Notes: a model not told the origin generated them from the letters alone. A stretch of DNA of 50,964 nucleotides from Falsochrobactrum shanghaiense (GCF_003149535.1 NZ_QGDB01000010.1:1-50964); one strand, 5' to 3'. Positions 26,374 through 34,577 are shown, numbered from the stretch's first letter. Numbers and translations are program-made.

Positions 26374-26538
26374 GATGTCGACGTGCTTGAAGACAGCCCC
26401 TACCAGTTTGGTGGATGATATGGTGCCTATACGAGCAGGATTAAGGTGCAAGCCAAAGCTGGGCGCAATGAACAGATCACCCGGCGCGAGGCGCTGGAGC
26501 TATCGACTGACCGCTTTCAGTCTAAATATACAGACTGA
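26374..26538 (+). pseudogene. Short coding-like remnant of unknown origin
   Basis: Read from 26374, the frame gives DVDVLEDSPYQFGG, an internal TGA at 26416-26418, then YGAYTSRIKVQAKAGRNEQI and TRREALELSTDRFQSKYTD up to a TGA at 26536-26538. The composition is protein-like and the tail looks like a natural C-terminus, so I suspect the end of a decayed gene. I do not recognise the family. Confidence 0.3.
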
Positions 26539-26668
26539 ATGAGAAGCTGTGGAAGAGAGCTATACCAAGGTTCGGCATTGCTATTCTCTCGTAGCTCACC
26601 AGGTCGATAGCGTAGACGTTCTGCTTTTTCGTTCGGTAGGATTAAATGCGTTCAGCCCATTTTTTGGA

Positions 26669-27223
26669 TCAATTGACGCCGGGCGATACCGCCGTCTGAG
26701 GGCTGTTTGAGCGAGGCTTGACGGTCGTATCCAGTACCCGTTGACAAAATTCGTCGTCGCGCAGGATTGCGTGGCCATTCAGAACATCCAGAAGCAAGGA
26801 ATCGAATTGATCACCACGAGCGTTGAACCGTTCCTGCACATAAGAGGTTTTAAACTTCATTCCAAAATAGACGCATTGCTCCGCGTCCGACCATGTTGGA
26901 TCGAAAACCTCACCTTCACTGTTAACGAGCCAGGCGTGGTGCAGCGGGATCGGCAATTCGAGATCGCAAGCGTAGCCTTCGACATAGCAGAACTGCTCTC
27001 GACGATGGTTGCGAGGCAAAATCACTTCGGCTTGCACATTCGCAAAACACGCCTTGGGAATTGAGAAACGGGCGTTTTCGGGTTGTGCCGATACACCCCA
27101 GAACTTGCCATGAGACAAGAGGGTGGTGGCCACTCCCCAACCCGGTTCTGTATCGGCAGAATCCGTTATGTATTTCTTGAGAAGCGTGGCGATGGCCACC
27201 AGGTCCCCGCTATAAATCTGCAT
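26669..27223 (-). CDS. Hypothetical protein, transglutaminase-like pattern
   Basis: A 184-residue protein of unassigned function. The core CFANVQAEVILPRN, CYVEGYACDLELPIPLHHAW, GEVFDPTWSDAEQCVYFG resembles small conserved hypotheticals with the order Cys-Phe-Ala-Asn, Tyr-x-Glu-Gly-Tyr, His-Ala-Trp and Asp-Pro-Thr-Trp, reminiscent of a transglutaminase-type Cys-His-Asp arrangement. Activity is not established. The ATG at 27223 follows an AAGGATTATTTT ribosome site; the frame is open for another 32 codons but lacks such a site. It is flanked on both sides by DNA rich in the AAACGNNGTTTG palindrome. Confidence 0.6.
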   Translation of the reverse strand: MQIYSGDLVAIATLLKKYITDSADTEPGWGVATTLLSHGKFWGVSAQPENARFSIPKACFANVQAEVILPRNHRREQFCYVEGYACDLELPIPLHHAWLVNSEGEVFDPTWSDAEQCVYFGMKFKTSYVQERFNARGDQFDSLLLDVLNGHAILRDDEFCQRVLDTTVKPRSNSPQTAVSPGVN

Positions 27224-28044
27224 AAAATAATCCTTTTTAGTAATATAAGCCCGATGGTAATTGGTCGTCGTATGTAAAATGACATCACCAAAAGAAAGGG
27301 TAGGCAAGCCCTGATTCAAACAAACTTCCGAATGGGGCGTGATATTGGTTGCACCGGGTTTTTATGAACGGCGATGTAATTGCGCTCCGGACCATCCATA
27401 GCCATAACAGACCTTGACCTCCTTACCGAACGTGCCTCCATGATCAGTTCCGGTGCCATAGTCAGATGGGCTCCAGGGCCGACTGCTTATCCGTTTTTCT
27501 TTTGCCGAAGCCCGCGATTTCCGCATGGTAATGTTCAAGGGTCGCAACCTGCTTTGATCTGGTCTGTGGCCTTATAATCGAAGAATTGTAAGCGCGTTTT
27601 TGTTGTCGCATCTGTTGCGAAGAGTACCATTGCTTGCCGTGACTGAAGAATGGCTGCAGAAGCAGCGACCTTGTTCCAGCAACATCTGGAGTTCAAATCG
27701 ATCGTGGTGATGCGAACGGCGTTTGCGGTGGCCAGCCCTGCGCGCGATACAGATTGTAATGATTTCCCCGCACTGCATCTGGAATTGTAGGGCTGGCAAA
27801 ATGACGTGCAGACACATCAATCCAGATTGTGGGCAAGTCACGTAGACTTTTTCCGATTTGCAGTAACTGGATTCTCAACTCGAGATTTGCGTTACAGAGT
27901 TACGGGCGAACGTTGCTGAACCCGAGATTTCTGATTCTGCGTCAAACGCGGTTTGCGGGCAGACGCGGGGTGGTGAAAAATATGCTTTGCGCCGACGGTT
28001 TTTGAGCTCAAGCTTTGATTATGGGTACGTAATCTGGAGAAGCC
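27224..28044. other. Non-coding stretch with palindrome copies
   Basis: Between the hypothetical gene and the next plus-strand gene I find only short unconvincing frames. GAACGGCGTTTG (27714-27725, one mismatch) and AAACGCGGTTTG (27944-27955) belong to the recurring palindrome family. The 27855-27960 segment repeats 26126-26230 in diverged form. Confidence 0.5.
27908..27960. repeat. Diverged 53-bp repeat, copy B
   Basis: Partner of 26178-26230, about 72 percent identical by eye without gaps, ending in AAACGCGGTTTG. It lies about 85 bp upstream of the gene starting at 28045. Confidence 0.55.
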
Positions 28045-28386
28045 ATGGTATCGAGCAGGCAGCAGTCGGAACGTTTGCGCAAGCAGCGCGAGCGACAGAA
28101 GGACTATCGGGATCGTCTGAGAGCAGAGCGCAAACCGACGCGCGACGACATTGCGCGGATCGTGCTGCATTTCATGGTTCTGCTTGCATCAGAGGCTGAT
28201 GACCCGCGCTCTCTTGATCAGCTCATCAATCGCGTGCTGGAAGCCTTGAAAGAGCAGGGGTTCGATGAAGACGCTTCTCTGGACGTCCTTGATGATCTGA
28301 TCGCCAAATATACCAAAACGAATTGGGGTTTCCGTCGCAAGGTACATCTGAAGTCTGGCAGGGCTTCTGATGAGACCAAACATTGA
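28045..28386 (+). CDS. Small conserved-looking hypothetical protein
   Basis: A 113-residue protein with a strongly basic, Arg/Gln-rich N-terminal helix (residues 4-32, SSRQQSERLRKQRERQKDY) and a helical acidic C-terminal half (LDQLINRVLEALKEQGFDED, ASLDVLDDLI). TCTGGAGAAGCC before the ATG is a fair ribosome site. The basic helix could bind nucleic acid. I do not recognise the family. It opens the run of plus-strand genes leading to the AAA+/M41 pair. Confidence 0.65.
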   Translation: MVSSRQQSERLRKQRERQKDYRDRLRAERKPTRDDIARIVLHFMVLLASEADDPRSLDQLINRVLEALKEQGFDEDASLDVLDDLIAKYTKTNWGFRRKVHLKSGRASDETKH

Positions 28387-28842
28387 GCATCGTTTTCAAA
28401 ACCATCTTGCGTTGATTTCAACCTGGCGATTTTACAAACGTAGTTTGTTCCTTTTGTCAGTTCTCCCCCCATTACTTCGTGAAACGCTGTTTGCACATGA
28501 ATCGGATTTCTCGAGATTGGCGGCGACATGGGATCGTTGAAGGCTGTGCAAGCAAACAGCCCATTGTTGGGATCATCCGTGGCTGCGGCATCGCTTTTGC
28601 AGGTCAGCCTGCTGCTGAAACAGGTTCTATGGCCCAGCCTGTGGATAACTTTCAAGGTCCACATTCAGGCTTCCTCAGGTGTTCATCACATCGCAAAAGG
28701 CTGATGGCCACTACGTTTTTTCACTATTTTAGTGAAGCGGAAAAAGCCGGTGATATCCGGGACTTAGGTAAAAATGCTGTCTTGGGATCTTTTTTCATTT
28801 TGGATCCTTGCGGCGCGTTTGAGATCCTGCAATAGTCACTTT
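28387..28842. other. Non-coding stretch with palindromes and one DnaA box
   Basis: No supported gene. AAACGTAGTTTG at 28436-28447 and AAACGCTGTTTG at 28482-28493 are two more copies of the recurring palindrome. TGTGGATAA at 28640-28648 is a consensus DnaA box on the minus strand, but it is single. TTCACTA, 3 nt, TAGTGAA at 28720-28736 is a perfect 7-bp hairpin inside T- and A-rich flanks that could terminate transcription. Confidence 0.5.
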
Positions 28843-28892
28843 GTCTGATTGATCAGACGCCTCCATTCCGGTGCTGGAACACCAGAATGGAG
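28843..28892. promoter_or_regulatory. Two adjacent hairpins preceding a 28-codon ORF
   Basis: GTCTGAT, 2 nt, ATCAGAC (28843-28858) is followed after two bases by CTCCATTCCGGTG, 6 nt, CACCAGAATGGAG (28861-28892), a 13-bp stem with one mismatch. No T-run follows, so a simple terminator is unlikely. They sit about 35 bp upstream of a short ORF with its own ribosome site and look like a structured leader or operator pair. Confidence 0.5.
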
Positions 28893-28927
28893 ACTAACTT
28901 AGCCTGCCAACAACAGGAGCCAAGCTT

Positions 28928-29014
28928 ATGCTGGTTATTATCGACATTCGTCCCGGATTAAAAGATCCACGCCCTGAATTCGATGTCAGCATGGCGGCTC
29001 GACAGCGGAAATAA
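28928..29014 (+). CDS. Possible 28-residue small protein
   Basis: ATG at 28928 follows AGGAG at good spacing and opens a 28-codon frame, MLVIIDIRPGLKDPRPEFDV then SMAARQRK, ending in TAA at 29012-29014. It directly follows the two hairpins at 28843-28892. It could be a leader peptide, a small protein or chance. Nothing in the sequence points to a known family. Confidence 0.35.
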   Translation: MLVIIDIRPGLKDPRPEFDVSMAARQRK

Positions 29015-29217
29015 TTTCCGCCCCTAACGCGTTCGGCGCTCTTTAAAGCCCGAACTCCCAATTTCCCATTCTGGCGCTCTGGTCGTGTGCGTTTGCGCGC
29101 AACGTCACGGTCTTTGCTGTCTTCAAAATCTGACGCTGCTTGCACAGGCAAGCGCGACCGATCTTTCACACCCATTTTGCTCCGGCGACCAACAATCACT
29201 TCGGGGAAGGAGAACTT

Positions 29218-30072
29218 ATGTTTGCAGAAACCGTTATTGGCTACATCGACCTGATTGAACACAAGATTCCCGTGCGGAGTTTCAAGCAGGAACTCAATGC
29301 CTCTCTCCATTTGTCCTGGCTTTTTCACCGGATTGATCAAGCCCATGACCGGGATAGCCGAAAAAGGGCGGTGCGGGATGTGCTTTTGCGCTGGGCAATT
29401 TGGAATGAAGGCGAAAAGATTTTTGGGCATATCGAAGAAGCATCAGCGCGCGTGAGGGTTTCTGGTGATGTGGCACCGGCACGGTCTATGCCGATTACGC
29501 GTGATACGCTTAATCATGTGACCGAGTCTGTTGCGTCAAAATCAGTTCCGGCTAAAACCGACATCGAGATTGCTGCTTCAGCGCTTCCGGCAAGACCCTA
29601 TGCTTTTGATTTGCTGGATTATGATGCGGAACAGAAACAACTCCGCGTATTGAGTATGGTATACGGTATCAGCGTGCACAAAGATACGCTCTGTCAGTGG
29701 CGCAATGAAGTATCGGCTATGCCATCGGCTCTGACGCGTCTGGCGTCACAATATTATGGCATCGACATCGAACAATATGAATTCGCGCTGATTGATCCGT
29801 TGCTCAATGAAAGCCAGGCCGAGGAAGGGATCTGGGCACTGGCTGATCTTGATCGGCTGATCGGCGTACCGGGGGTCGCAAAGAAAGCCCTCAATGTACA
29901 GGAAGCTCTTAGGGAAGAGCTTATCATCTGGATTGGCGACACATTTGCAAAAACGGAAGCAGAGCAAGCACGGCTGATCAATAAAGAGATTGCGAAGATT
30001 GCGGTCGAAGCCATCGATAGTGCGTCTTTACCGCAAGTTCAAATCCTGATGCCTGATCACGCGTCGCGTTGA
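29218..30072 (+). CDS. Hypothetical protein in the AAA+/M41 cluster
   Basis: A 284-residue, mostly helical soluble protein. The ATG at 29218 follows GGGGAAGGAGAACTT, a strong ribosome site; the frame is open further upstream without one. Features include FKQELNASLHLSWLFHRIDQ, LLRWAIWNEGEKIFGHIEEA and a Lys/Glu-rich C-terminus. No catalytic motif or membrane segment was recognised. It precedes the split FtsH-like pair by about 150 bp, with a palindromic repeat between, so a shared role is possible but unproven. Confidence 0.65.
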   Translation: MFAETVIGYIDLIEHKIPVRSFKQELNASLHLSWLFHRIDQAHDRDSRKRAVRDVLLRWAIWNEGEKIFGHIEEASARVRVSGDVAPARSMPITRDTLNHVTESVASKSVPAKTDIEIAASALPARPYAFDLLDYDAEQKQLRVLSMVYGISVHKDTLCQWRNEVSAMPSALTRLASQYYGIDIEQYEFALIDPLLNESQAEEGIWALADLDRLIGVPGVAKKALNVQEALREELIIWIGDTFAKTEAEQARLINKEIAKIAVEAIDSASLPQVQILMPDHASR

Positions 30073-30080
30073 CGAGATGC

Positions 30081-30190
30081 CGCTGGAGCGGTTCTGGCTA
30101 AAACGGAGTCGCTGAAGCCGCACTGTTTCCATGCTGTATGCATGTCTCGATCCCAAAACCGGTTGCCGCTTTTCGGGATATGCTTAGGAA
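30081..30190. repeat. Rhizobiales-type palindromic intergenic repeat (RIME-like)
   Basis: GCTGGAGCGGTTCTGG opens the element, and GCATGTCTCGATCCCAAAAC, GGTTGCCGCTTTTCGGGATA, TGC (30140-30183) form an imperfect hairpin. This arrangement matches the dispersed palindromic repeats of Rhizobium and Brucella relatives as I remember them (consensus like CATGTC-n-ATCCCAAAACCGGTT). It lies between two genes of the cluster and may affect mRNA stability. Confidence 0.7.
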
Positions 30191-30218
30191 TTCACTCTTC
30201 TATCCATGAGGTCGCTTC

Positions 30219-32066
30219 ATGACCATTTCACCACCCGGCGCAAGCCGGCTTGGGCGGCATCTGCTTGCCCGCCTGAAACATGCTTTGTATCGCGACGTGC
30301 GACAGGTTTTCTGCGAACTCGATCTATTGTCTCACACTGAAGTCGACGTTGATGGATTTTTCGCGATGCGCTTCGATATGCCGGACCCGGCGTCCGACCC
30401 CGGTGACGAATATAGACCGGCCATGCTTCTGACCGGTCATCCGGTTCATGATCTGCGTGTCTTGAACGCTCATCTCGGTGGGGGCTTGGATCTGGACGCT
30501 TCCGGCGTGAGAGACCAGTTCGCTCTCTCGATGCCGTTTCCAGTGTTCCTGACCGATATGCCCCATGCTCCCGTCGAGCGAGCATATCTTTTGAAACTCC
30601 TGCGCTGCTTTCGTGTCGAGCCAGATATTGGCGATATCGCAGTGTGTCATCTGCTGGCACGCGCTCTGGAGGAGGGGAGTTTCGGGCAAAACCACTTGAT
30701 GGAGTTTTCACGCAGACAATCCGGGCTTGTCATTATACGCACTGATATCGAGGGCTTTGAAGATATCCTGCTTCGGATGTTGAGCGAGCAACGGCTTTAT
30801 CGCGGGCACGTTGTGGTGCGGCCCCTCGAGCATTGGGGAACGACAACGATCCGGCAGTTAAAGCGGACAAGGGGCCGCCTCCGTCCGGCAGATGTCATTA
30901 TCAATACTATCGATGCTGATGGGTTTGAGAAACTCGCATTGATCGACGAAGACAGCATTGGGGATGCACTGTCACGCGGCGAATGGCTTCTCGGTATCGT
31001 TGATATGCAATACGAGATTCCAGCCAAACTCAAGGTGCTAGCAGACGTTGTCCTCGATACCCGTGTGCTTGACGGCGCTCTTCTCAACAGGCTGCTCGAT
31101 ACGGTGACGACGCACGATGCCGACACCGTTTTTCCCGAGGAGTTCACACTCGGTTCATTACGAGAGCTGAGACACTCGTTCAGGGAAGCCAGCACACGCC
31201 AGGAAACCTTCGCCTATTTGCTGGCCCAATGGGAATTGGAGGGGAGAAAGCAGGCACATCCGGTGCAGGAGCAGAAAGAGGCAGATAAAAAGAGAGATAA
31301 GGCCGATGATAAAAACCCGTTCTCGACAGGAGAACGCGGTCGGCATGGCAGAAAGATTGTTTCCGACAGCCGATTGATTGAACCTGAAGCGCTCGATGCT
31401 GGCTTCAGTGATGTCGGTTCTGCAGAGAGCGCCATGCGTCGAACACCAACTCTATGCGTGGAAAACCTGTCTGGCTATGGCGAGGCGGCTGAATGGGCGC
31501 TGGCGCTCAAGGAAGACCTTGCATTGTGGACATCAGGATCGCTCGCCTGGTCTGACATCAGCACTCGGCTGCTTCTGTCTGGCCCACCTGGCACCGGCAA
31601 GACCACTTTTGCACGGGCGCTGTGTAACAGCCTGCGCGTTCCTGTCCTTGCGACCTCTATCGCAACATGGCTGCGAATGGGTCATCTTGGTGATGTGTTG
31701 CTGCGCATGAAGAGTGCTTTTGAAGAAGCGGCGTCTCATGCTCCGGTCATCCTGTTTATTGACGAGATCGACAGCATCGGGCGACGACAGGATCCATCCC
31801 GCGATTATGCGGATTACTGGAACGCTGTCGTCAATCAACTGCTGGAATTGATGGATGGTGCCGTCAGACAGGAAGGCATCGTCATTGTGGGTGCCACCAA
31901 CCGGCCCGACGATATTGATGAAGCATTGTTACGGTCAGGACGGCTGGAAACTCATGTCCGGATACCAAAACCTGACACGGATGCATTGGTCGGCATTCTC
32001 GCGCATCATCTGGGTGCCGATCTCGATGCTGTGCTGGAAACACGACAAGCGGAGCAACAGCGATGA
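30219..32066 (+). CDS. FtsH-like AAA+ ATPase lacking lid and peptidase
   Basis: A 615-residue protein. Residues 1-380 are a soluble N-terminal region of unknown function with no membrane segment, unlike FtsH. A charged Lys/Glu linker follows, then an AAA+ core with Walker A GPPGTGKTT (Lys461), Walker B ILFIDEIDSIG (Asp515-Glu516) and a second region of homology GATNRPDDIDEALLRSGRLE holding the arginine finger. The chain stops right after the core; the helical lid (GMTGADIERIVRQA) and an M41 protease domain are encoded by the next ORF, which starts in the last bases of this one (ATGA overlap). It should hydrolyse ATP to unfold substrates for that peptidase. Confidence 0.85.
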   Translation: MTISPPGASRLGRHLLARLKHALYRDVRQVFCELDLLSHTEVDVDGFFAMRFDMPDPASDPGDEYRPAMLLTGHPVHDLRVLNAHLGGGLDLDASGVRDQFALSMPFPVFLTDMPHAPVERAYLLKLLRCFRVEPDIGDIAVCHLLARALEEGSFGQNHLMEFSRRQSGLVIIRTDIEGFEDILLRMLSEQRLYRGHVVVRPLEHWGTTTIRQLKRTRGRLRPADVIINTIDADGFEKLALIDEDSIGDALSRGEWLLGIVDMQYEIPAKLKVLADVVLDTRVLDGALLNRLLDTVTTHDADTVFPEEFTLGSLRELRHSFREASTRQETFAYLLAQWELEGRKQAHPVQEQKEADKKRDKADDKNPFSTGERGRHGRKIVSDSRLIEPEALDAGFSDVGSAESAMRRTPTLCVENLSGYGEAAEWALALKEDLALWTSGSLAWSDISTRLLLSGPPGTGKTTFARALCNSLRVPVLATSIATWLRMGHLGDVLLRMKSAFEEAASHAPVILFIDEIDSIGRRQDPSRDYADYWNAVVNQLLELMDGAVRQEGIVIVGATNRPDDIDEALLRSGRLETHVRIPKPDTDALVGILAHHLGADLDAVLETRQAEQQR

Positions 32067-32881
32067 CGGCTTGCAAATCAGATGAACGTCTCAGGAGCTT
32101 GCGCGATCTGCGTTCTCTGGCGTTAAAGGCACAGGGCATGACGGGAGCCGATATCGAGCGGATTGTCCGTCAGGCTCGCCAGCAAGCGCGTCGTAAGAAG
32201 CGTCAGCTTACATGGACGGATATTGAAAATGGCATTGTTGGCAATCGCAGGCTGATCCTGCCGGAAGAACGCTGGCGCATGGCGGTGCACGAGGCAGGCC
32301 ATGCACTCATCCGTCATGTGCTACAAGTCGGCCATCCGCTGACGCTCAGCATTGAAGAACAGGTGGGGCTCGGTTTTGCAATGGAGCGTCGCAAGCATAT
32401 TCCGCTGGAAAAGGATTGTGAAGACAATCTTGCCGTGATGCTGGCGGGGAGGGCGGCGGAAGAGCTTGTTCTTGGGGATGTCTCTATCGGCTCCGGGATA
32501 CGACCGGGAAGCGATCTGGCGAATGCAACTGATCTGGCGCTGGCAATGGAAACGACATACGGCTTTGCCAGGAAACGGCCATTGCTGTTTTGCGACGGCG
32601 TGGCACGACGGGAACTGCTCCATGCAAACCATCCTGTCACGAACCGTGTCGATGAGCGGCTGCAAAAAGCCTATGACGCCGCCTGTCACGGACTTGTCCG
32701 TTACGAGGCAGCGCACAGGACGCTTGCCGGGACATTGCTCGAACATGGCGTTCTGGAAGGTGAAACCGTCACTGCCATTCTCAACGATGCCGTCCAGCGA
32801 CAGGATCAGCAAAGTGGTCAAGCCATGGTGAGCGCAGTGGATAGCAGGCCTCACGAGACGAGATCACCCGGTCCGGCCTGA
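32063..32881 (+). CDS. AAA+ lid plus M41-type zinc metallopeptidase
   Basis: A 272-residue protein. Residues 10-55 correspond to the AAA+ C-terminal lid (LALKAQGMTGADIERIVRQA). Residues 65-240 form an FtsH-type M41 peptidase with the zinc site HEAGH (76-80), AGRAAEEL (128-135) and a likely third ligand Asp151 in GSDLANATDLA. It overlaps the ATPase ORF by four bases. Together they equal one soluble FtsH-like protease cut between core and lid. Either a genuine two-subunit enzyme made by coupled translation or a former single gene split by a frameshift is possible. All catalytic residues remain. Confidence 0.83.
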   Translation: MTACKSDERLRSLRDLRSLALKAQGMTGADIERIVRQARQQARRKKRQLTWTDIENGIVGNRRLILPEERWRMAVHEAGHALIRHVLQVGHPLTLSIEEQVGLGFAMERRKHIPLEKDCEDNLAVMLAGRAAEELVLGDVSIGSGIRPGSDLANATDLALAMETTYGFARKRPLLFCDGVARRELLHANHPVTNRVDERLQKAYDAACHGLVRYEAAHRTLAGTLLEHGVLEGETVTAILNDAVQRQDQQSGQAMVSAVDSRPHETRSPGPA

Positions 32882-32990
32882 GCGGTCGCCCCGACCGTCG
32901 CCCAGCTCAGCCAACAATCCGGACTTACCAGAAACGCGCTCGTCTGCTCGAACGCGAACGATCCCGCATATCCAATGAAAGGAAAATCTC

Positions 32991-33335
32991 ATGGCAATTA
33001 TCGCAAACGATGGTGCAGTCAACCGGGAAAGACTTGCAGCAGAAATCAAGGCCCTCAAGGCGCTTGTTCATGATCTCGAACGCCTGCTCAATGGAGAGCA
33101 TCCAGATCCCAGGGAACTGGCGGATGCGCCATTGATCAACAACTGGGATTTTGATCGTCGGGATGCTGTATGCCTTGTCGGCACATTCCTAGGTCATCCG
33201 CGTCTGGGGCGCATCGTTCCTAACGGCATGACCTCTGAACTCTGGTACATAAACCCGGACGAAGGATATGCCCGTACATTCAGCCGTTTCTACAGGCTCG
33301 GTAAACCAGCCCGGTTTCGAGGCGACAAGCGGTGA
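32991..33335 (+). CDS. Small hypothetical protein (DUF6634-like pattern)
   Basis: A 114-residue protein with an N-terminal helix (RLAAEIKALKALVHDLERLL), then LADAPLINNWDF, CLVGTFLGHPRLG and TFSRFYRLGKPAR. The pattern recalls a small Rhizobiales family (DUF6634, from memory) of unknown function. AAAGGAAAATCTC before the ATG is a good ribosome site. It follows the M41 gene by about 110 bp on the same strand and probably belongs to the same cluster. Confidence 0.65.
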   Translation: MAIIANDGAVNRERLAAEIKALKALVHDLERLLNGEHPDPRELADAPLINNWDFDRRDAVCLVGTFLGHPRLGRIVPNGMTSELWYINPDEGYARTFSRFYRLGKPARFRGDKR

Positions 33336-33509
33336 AGCTGGTCTGTAAGAGCAAGTCGGAAGCGTATTGGGAGAGTAAATTAGGTCAGGACCATGTTGTC
33401 GAGCGGGGAGGAGTGAACCGACCCGCTTAACGGCTCCGAGGATTGTACTATCAAAGCGGCTACAAGTGGACCAGGCAACAAGCTACATCGATCCTGCGGA
33501 TTTTGTCCA

Positions 33510-33540
33510 CAATTTGGGAACTCGCAAAATTCCCAAATTG
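33510..33540. terminator. Perfect 11-bp inverted repeat between convergent genes
   Basis: CAATTTGGGAA, 9 nt, TTCCCAAATTG is a perfect inverted repeat in the gap between a plus-strand gene ending at 33335 and a minus-strand gene ending at 33566. A bidirectional terminator is plausible from position, though the stem is AT-rich and lacks a clean T-run. Confidence 0.45.
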
Positions 33541-33565
33541 ATAAATTGCTGACTTTTGGAGGCTG

Positions 33566-34045
33566 TTAGTGTGACGTTTTCATCTTGCGGGGCGAAGCGA
33601 AGCGTTGGGCCTCAGGATTGATGGATTTTGCTCCCCGTTTCTTAGCTCGATCGATCTTCCAGGCAACATAGGCCTTGGCGCGTTCTGTCATGGATCGAGG
33701 GACAGGAATACCGTGTTCTCTCATTTTGCTATGCGCCCATTTTTCAGCCTGCAATTCTTTTACGTGCACTGGCAATTTTGATCCGCTACCGTGAAGATGA
33801 GCATGGGCACACTCATGTAAAAAAATGTAAAGGCTTTTGCGTGTGACTGGCTGCGGGGCTTCTATTTGGCGCAAGCTACCGCGATGAACCCCCGTCAGGT
33901 TTTTCCTGAATTTTACAGTATAACCTTCCGGAACATATGAAATGCCGATTTGATAGAACCTGTCGGCAGCAGCGCGGCGGGCGGCTTGTAATTCCAGGCC
34001 TGTCATGGGTTTGATAGCGGGATGGGCGGACTTATTATCAATCAT
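33566..34045 (-). CDS. Small zincin-type metalloprotease-like protein
   Basis: A 159-residue protein with a zinc-protease helix LYIFLHECAHAHLHGSG (HExxH as HECAH) and a downstream ELQAEKWAHSKMREHGIPVP in which a Glu can be the third ligand. This is the layout of IrrE/ImmA-like and related small zincins on mobile elements. The target is unknown; ImmA-type proteins cut repressors, but no repressor gene is adjacent. The ATG at 34045 has AGGAG seven bases upstream; the TTG one codon earlier is a worse choice. Confidence 0.7.
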   Translation of the reverse strand: MIDNKSAHPAIKPMTGLELQAARRAAADRFYQIGISYVPEGYTVKFRKNLTGVHRGSLRQIEAPQPVTRKSLYIFLHECAHAHLHGSGSKLPVHVKELQAEKWAHSKMREHGIPVPRSMTERAKAYVAWKIDRAKKRGAKSINPEAQRFASPRKMKTSH

Positions 34046-34577
34046 CAAATACTCCTTGTTTTAAAATGACTGAGCATCAGCTTAAAAATACTGACTTTTA
34101 GATTAAAGCATAAAAAGCTAACAATATCAAATAGTTGTAAGCATAAAGGCCGCTGAAATGCCTTGAAACAGGTATATATTGCCCTGTTTCCCCCCCCCTT
34201 AAAATTGAAAATAATGACATATTGTCGCACTTCTTCTGAAGAAGGAATGCGAACCGTTCAAAGGTCGATTTGACGAACAAACTGAATCAATAAGCCGGCT
34301 ACGGCTCGCCGTGACCGTGACAGACGAAGCTTGCGGAAACTGTTACCTCAACCTCAGCCTAAACTTCAGCGACGACAACGGTATATGACCGAACCCCGTG
34401 CCATCAACTATTACTGTCACTGTTTTCCAGGTGAGACTATTGCCGAGGCTGGGTGGCTATATTCCTGGTTTCCGCCAAGCTCGGTTTTTGAATTCTTTCA
34501 TCGGCGTTCCTGACACTGTTTGCGCCGGTGGATTATTGGTCTCACAATATGTCTATTGGCTGGTTGGAGATGATAAA
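34046..34577. other. AT-rich intergenic DNA with a hairpin and a C9 tract
   Basis: The first 150 bp are strongly AT-rich and probably hold the promoter of the leftward zincin gene. GAAACAGG, 10 nt, CCTGTTTC (34165-34190) forms an 8-bp hairpin and merges with a run of nine C (34190-34198), prone to slippage. Two overlapping plus-strand frames around 34385-34577 are not convincing. Confidence 0.45.

Noticed and set aside
25474..28493. CRISPR array formed by the recurring palindromes
   Set aside because: Spacing is irregular (about 50 to 1500 bp), the conserved unit is only 12 bp, and no cas gene is present.
28640..28648. Consensus DnaA box as evidence for a second origin
   Set aside because: A single 9-mer without companion boxes or a strongly AT-rich unwinding region is expected by chance.
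28894..29430. 178-codon minus-strand ORF
   Set aside because: Opposite the 284-residue gene and the 28-codon ORF; no motif or ribosome site.
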